A stretch of DNA of 15,923 bases from CAZFDT01 sp964518335. GTDB taxonomy: Bacteria > Planctomycetota > Phycisphaerae > Phycisphaerales > Phycisphaeraceae. The position numbers and the translations under genes were made by a program. The stretch lies in the NCBI GenBank assembly GCA_964518335.1, contig CAZFDT010000107.1, forward strand, positions 1 to 15,923, in the 5' to 3' direction. A model generated the notes under the pieces. The model did not search any database. It had not been told where the DNA came from and worked only from the letters and a program-made list of their open reading frames with translations. Of this stretch, positions 13,782 to 15,923 are shown piece by piece. Each line of letters opens with the position of its first letter. The first letter of the stretch is position 1.

Positions 13782-14510
13782 TCACACCCGCCGGTTGGGC
13801 CAGGCCACCACGTCCAGCGACTGGGCAAAATGCGCAAGCGGTGGCGACGGCGGGGATTGCCATCCCAGTAGCCGGGTCATCTCCAGCCGCTGGATCTCGC
13901 ACTCTGCCGCTTGCAGGGGCCAGGGGGGATGGTGAATCTCGCCCCGCGCCAGTTGTCCTCGTGCGGCGGCGTAGAGGCAATAGCGTTCGGTGAGGAAGTG
14001 GTCGAGTGTGCCCGGCCGGGCGTGGCGGGGTTCGCCTGTGGGACGGTAGCGGGCGGCGAACTCGGCCACAGGGGCGCCGCGATGCGTGCGCGTGCTGCGG
14101 TAGTCGATCCAGTCACCCTGACGCTGCAGCGCCATGCGGGCGCGGAAGTACGGCAGTCCGAACCACGCCCGCGCCATCGCGACCGCCAAGGCGTTCTCGG
14201 CGTCGAGCGAAAAGAACCACACCCCCGGCTTGTGCCCGTCCGTGACGTACGTGCGCACGTTCAACTCCAGGAACCGCGTCAGCCAAGGGAACGGCGGCGT
14301 GCAGCGCGGCCGAATGTCCATGAGAAACGGCACCACGCCCAGCCATGCCGTGCCGTCGAACGTGTCGAGCTGCAGCCCCGCCGGTACATGCGGCCGCAAC
14401 ACGTCCACCGGCACCGGCCAGTGCATGAACAACAGCTCGCGCCACCGCATGCGAATCAGCCACGGTCGCCGCGGCAGCGGCCAGGGACGATGGTCTGCGG
14501 GTATCGCCAC
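13782..14510 (-). CDS. DUF2071 (YqjF-like) family protein
   Basis: A 242-residue protein with the DUF2071 pattern: RPWLIRMRWRELLFMHWPVP (15-34), then LRPHVPAGLQLDTFDGTAWLGVVPFLM, LNVRTYVTDGHKPGVWFFSLDAEN, and LTERYCLYAAARG with IHHPPWPLQ toward the end. The fold is known from YqjF-type proteins, but their biochemical role is unresolved. No signal peptide or membrane segment is evident. The start is a GTG at 14510; the first internal Met (residue 21) would remove part of the conserved RPWL block. It is co-directional with the TIGR03790 gene 75 bases downstream, with no hairpin between them, and diverges from the thioredoxin gene. Confidence 0.87.
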   Translation of the reverse strand: MAIPADHRPWPLPRRPWLIRMRWRELLFMHWPVPVDVLRPHVPAGLQLDTFDGTAWLGVVPFLMDIRPRCTPPFPWLTRFLELNVRTYVTDGHKPGVWFFSLDAENALAVAMARAWFGLPYFRARMALQRQGDWIDYRSTRTHRGAPVAEFAARYRPTGEPRHARPGTLDHFLTERYCLYAAARGQLARGEIHHPPWPLQAAECEIQRLEMTRLLGWQSPPSPPLAHFAQSLDVVAWPNRRV

Positions 14511-14548
14511 GCGGAATACTCTACCGCCGTCGCATGTTGGTCATGCGG

Positions 14549-14577
14549 TTGCTGGGGTCGCGCTGCCAACCTAGAAT
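14549..14577 (+). promoter_or_regulatory. Candidate sigma-70-type promoter for thioredoxin gene (TTGCTG-17-TAGAAT)
   Basis: TTGCTG (14549-14554) and TAGAAT (14572-14577, five of six to consensus) are 17 bases apart. Transcription would begin near 14584, leaving a leader of about 32 nt that includes the AAAGGAG ribosome-binding site at 14603-14609. Confidence 0.5.
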
Positions 14578-14615
14578 CCGCCCGACCTGCGACCCACACG
14601 ACAAAGGAGACCCCC

Positions 14616-14948
14616 ATGGCCAGCCCTGCTGTGCTCGAACTGACCGATGACAATTTCGAGGCCGAAGTGCTCAAGAGCGACAAGCCCGTGCTCGTCGATT
14701 TCTGGGCCGAGTGGTGCATGCCCTGTCGCATGATCGCCCCGACCATCGATGACCTGGCCAACACCTACCAGGGCAAGGTCAAGGTCGGCAAGGTCGATAC
14801 CGACGCCAACCGCGACGTGAGCGTGAAGCTGGGCATCAGTGCGATCCCCACCATCATCCTCTTCAAGGGCGGCGAAGTCGTCCGCAAGTTCGTCGGCGTC
14901 ACGCCCAAGCAGGAGTTCGTCGCCGAACTGGACAAGGTCACCGCCTGA
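14616..14948 (+). CDS. trxA: Thioredoxin with WCMPC active site
   Basis: A 110-residue cytosolic thioredoxin, the normal length for TrxA. It has LVDFWAEWCMPCRMIAP around residues 26-42 with redox cysteines Cys34 and Cys37, then VDTDANRDVSVKLGISAIPTIILFKGGEVV with the conserved cis-Pro after Ile, and the Gly-rich GGEVVRKFVG end. It reduces protein disulfides and is itself reduced by thioredoxin reductase. The residue between Cys34 and Pro is Met instead of the usual Gly (WCGPC). The ATG has AAAGGAG with 6 nt spacing, a promoter upstream and an intrinsic terminator downstream, so it is a stand-alone unit. Confidence 0.93.
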   Translation: MASPAVLELTDDNFEAEVLKSDKPVLVDFWAEWCMPCRMIAPTIDDLANTYQGKVKVGKVDTDANRDVSVKLGISAIPTIILFKGGEVVRKFVGVTPKQEFVAELDKVTA

Positions 14949-14972
14949 CCAACAGACCACACTCGACTGTCC

Positions 14973-15010
14973 AAGCCCCGCTGCGCCGCCGCACGCGGGG
15001 CTTGTTTGTT
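14973..15010 (+). terminator. Rho-independent terminator of the thioredoxin gene
   Basis: AAGCCCCGC (14973-14981) and GCGGGGCTT (14995-15003) form a perfect 9-bp stem with a 13-nt loop. It is followed by a T-rich run, TTGTTTGTT, and starts 25 nt after the trxA stop. No T-tract exists on the other side, so it serves the plus strand only. Confidence 0.85.
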
Positions 15011-15057
15011 GCACAACCGCGCGGCTTGGTGGCCATGGCGACAGTGAACCGGGCGCT

Positions 15058-15879
15058 TCATTTCACCCCCACCACATACGCGATCCAGCAGTCATCCGGC
15101 TTGGCGTGTTGGCGGCGGTGCCAGGTGTCGTCGCCCTTTCCCGTTTTGGGGTCTTCGCCTTCCCAATAGACGACGCTGTCGCGGAAGCCGGCTTCAGCGA
15201 GGAGTTCGCGGATCTCGGGCAGTGACCACAGTCGCCAGTCGTAGGTGAAGGCTTTGTTGAGGCGGCTGCCGTCTTTGAACTTGAAGTGGATGTGGAAGAG
15301 CACGTCGTGCGTGATCGGGTCGAAGCGGACCTGCTCCCACTCGTAGCGGAAACCTTTGTACTTGTGCTTGTCTTTCTGGTCTTCGTCGTAGAGGCTCTTG
15401 CCGCCCATCATGTCCAGGAGGAAGATGCCCTTGGGCTTGAGGTTCTTGTAGGCGGCCTTGAAGTAGTCGCGCAGGCCGTCGCGCGTCTTGAAGAGCCAGT
15501 AGCTGAAGTTCTCCGCGGCGACGATGTCGGCCTTGGTCTGGCTCACGTCGCGCACGTCGCCCTGCACCAGCCTGACGCGCTTCTGCTGCCCGGCGTCGAG
15601 CTTGGCCAGGTTGTGCCGGCGTCCCCACGCCACCGGCTCGGGGTCCAGATCGACACCGACCGCCTCGAACCGCTTGTCCAGCTTGACCCACTCGCAGCAC
15701 ACCGCGAACGTCCCGCAGAAGTCCTCGCGCAGCACCCGCGGCGTCGCCTTGCGCCCGAACGCATCGCGGTACGCCCGCAGGATGAACTCCGCCTCGTGGT
15801 CGGCGTTCTGCACCGACTTCTGATACAGCCTGTACTTGTCCGCCTTCGCCGCGAGGGTCCGTTTGTGGCTCTTGCCCAT
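15058..15879 (-). CDS. Class I SAM-dependent methyltransferase, substrate unknown
   Basis: A 273-residue protein with a Rossmann-type methyltransferase core. REDFCGTFAVCCEW (51-64) occupies the place of the glycine-rich motif I, AVGVDLDPEP (73-82) supplies the acidic residue for the adenosine ribose, and QGDVRDV (106-112) and NFSYWLF follow as the adenine and post-motif strands. LKPKGIFLLDMMGG is the usual strand before the C-terminal part. Motif I lacks the common GxGxG and has DFCGT instead. The N-terminus (MGKSHKR) is basic. The target could be RNA, protein or a small molecule; the sequence does not tell. The chosen start is the second in-frame ATG (15879); the first at 15918 would add 13 residues that look non-conserved. 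Neither has a clear Shine-Dalgarno. The gene is convergent with trxA. Confidence 0.82.
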   Translation of the reverse strand: MGKSHKRTLAAKADKYRLYQKSVQNADHEAEFILRAYRDAFGRKATPRVLREDFCGTFAVCCEWVKLDKRFEAVGVDLDPEPVAWGRRHNLAKLDAGQQKRVRLVQGDVRDVSQTKADIVAAENFSYWLFKTRDGLRDYFKAAYKNLKPKGIFLLDMMGGKSLYDEDQKDKHKYKGFRYEWEQVRFDPITHDVLFHIHFKFKDGSRLNKAFTYDWRLWSLPEIRELLAEAGFRDSVVYWEGEDPKTGKGDDTWHRRQHAKPDDCWIAYVVGVK

Positions 15880-15923
15880 GCGAGGAATGTACAGAAATCC
15901 TTGTAAAGCCGCGACCATGGGTC

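Noticed and set aside
12336..13871. A 511-codon plus-strand frame opposite the TIGR03790 gene
   Set aside because: The minus strand carries a signal peptide, family motifs and a PEP-CTERM tail with a strong Shine-Dalgarno; the plus frame has none of these.
13911..14615. Upstream extension of the thioredoxin frame by more than 200 codons
   Set aside because: The extension lies antisense to the DUF2071 gene, whereas ATG 14616 has AAAGGAG and a promoter and gives a normal-length thioredoxin.
1..15923. tRNA, rRNA, CRISPR arrays, insertion sequences, phage or toxin-antitoxin genes
   Set aside because: I looked for regularly spaced repeats, transposase motifs, terminal inverted repeats and tRNA-like cloverleaf ends and found none that I could support by eye.

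Overview
The window looks like a chromosomal segment from a high-GC planctomycete, most likely a member of the Phycisphaerae or a close relative. The reasons are indirect. Two secreted proteins end in PEP-CTERM sorting tails, one of which belongs to the TIGR03790 family. There is a type IV pilin-like FTLVELLVV protein with an H-Xn-DG tail, a PqaA-type esterase, and a Gfo/Idh/MocA oxidoreductase of the SGGLLVHKATHHFD type. This combination is typical of that phylum, but no rRNA or other phylogenetic marker is present, so the placement is inference.

Layout. Positions 1-2428 (minus strand) hold a PIG-L-type deacetylase cut by the window edge, a PEP-CTERM surface protein and a prepilin-like protein. 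An AT-rich intergenic region (2429-2658) separates these from a plus-strand pair, a LacI-type regulator and a class III (glutamate-1-semialdehyde aminomutase-like) aminotransferase. The aminotransferase runs head-on, with a 17-bp overlap, into a minus-strand set: an alpha/beta esterase and a Gfo/Idh/MocA dehydrogenase (translationally coupled), preceded upstream by an exported PqaA-type hydrolase (7759-9123). Next come three plus-strand dTDP-sugar genes in the order rmlA-rmlD-rmlB without rmlC (9372-12218). Their last stop codon abuts the stop codon of a minus-strand TIGR03790/PEP-CTERM protein. The right end is housekeeping-like: a DUF2071 (YqjF-like) protein, a thioredoxin with an unusual WCMPC active site and a clear terminator, and an uncharacterised SAM-dependent methyltransferase.

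How the genes may work together. The left two thirds resemble a locally regulated carbohydrate-handling locus. An exported hydrolase and a surface protein would act outside the cytoplasm. A cytosolic esterase, an NAD(P)-dependent sugar or cyclitol dehydrogenase, a PLP aminotransferase and an N-deacetylase would act inside, with the LacI-type protein as probable sensor. The substrate cannot be read from the sequence. The rml genes make dTDP-4-keto-6-deoxyglucose and probably dTDP-rhamnose for surface glycans. That fits the known link between PEP-CTERM/exosortase systems and exopolysaccharide, although no exosortase or glycosyltransferase is in the window.

No tRNA, rRNA, CRISPR array, insertion sequence or phage gene was recognised. 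No gene-free stretch exceeds about 250 bases.
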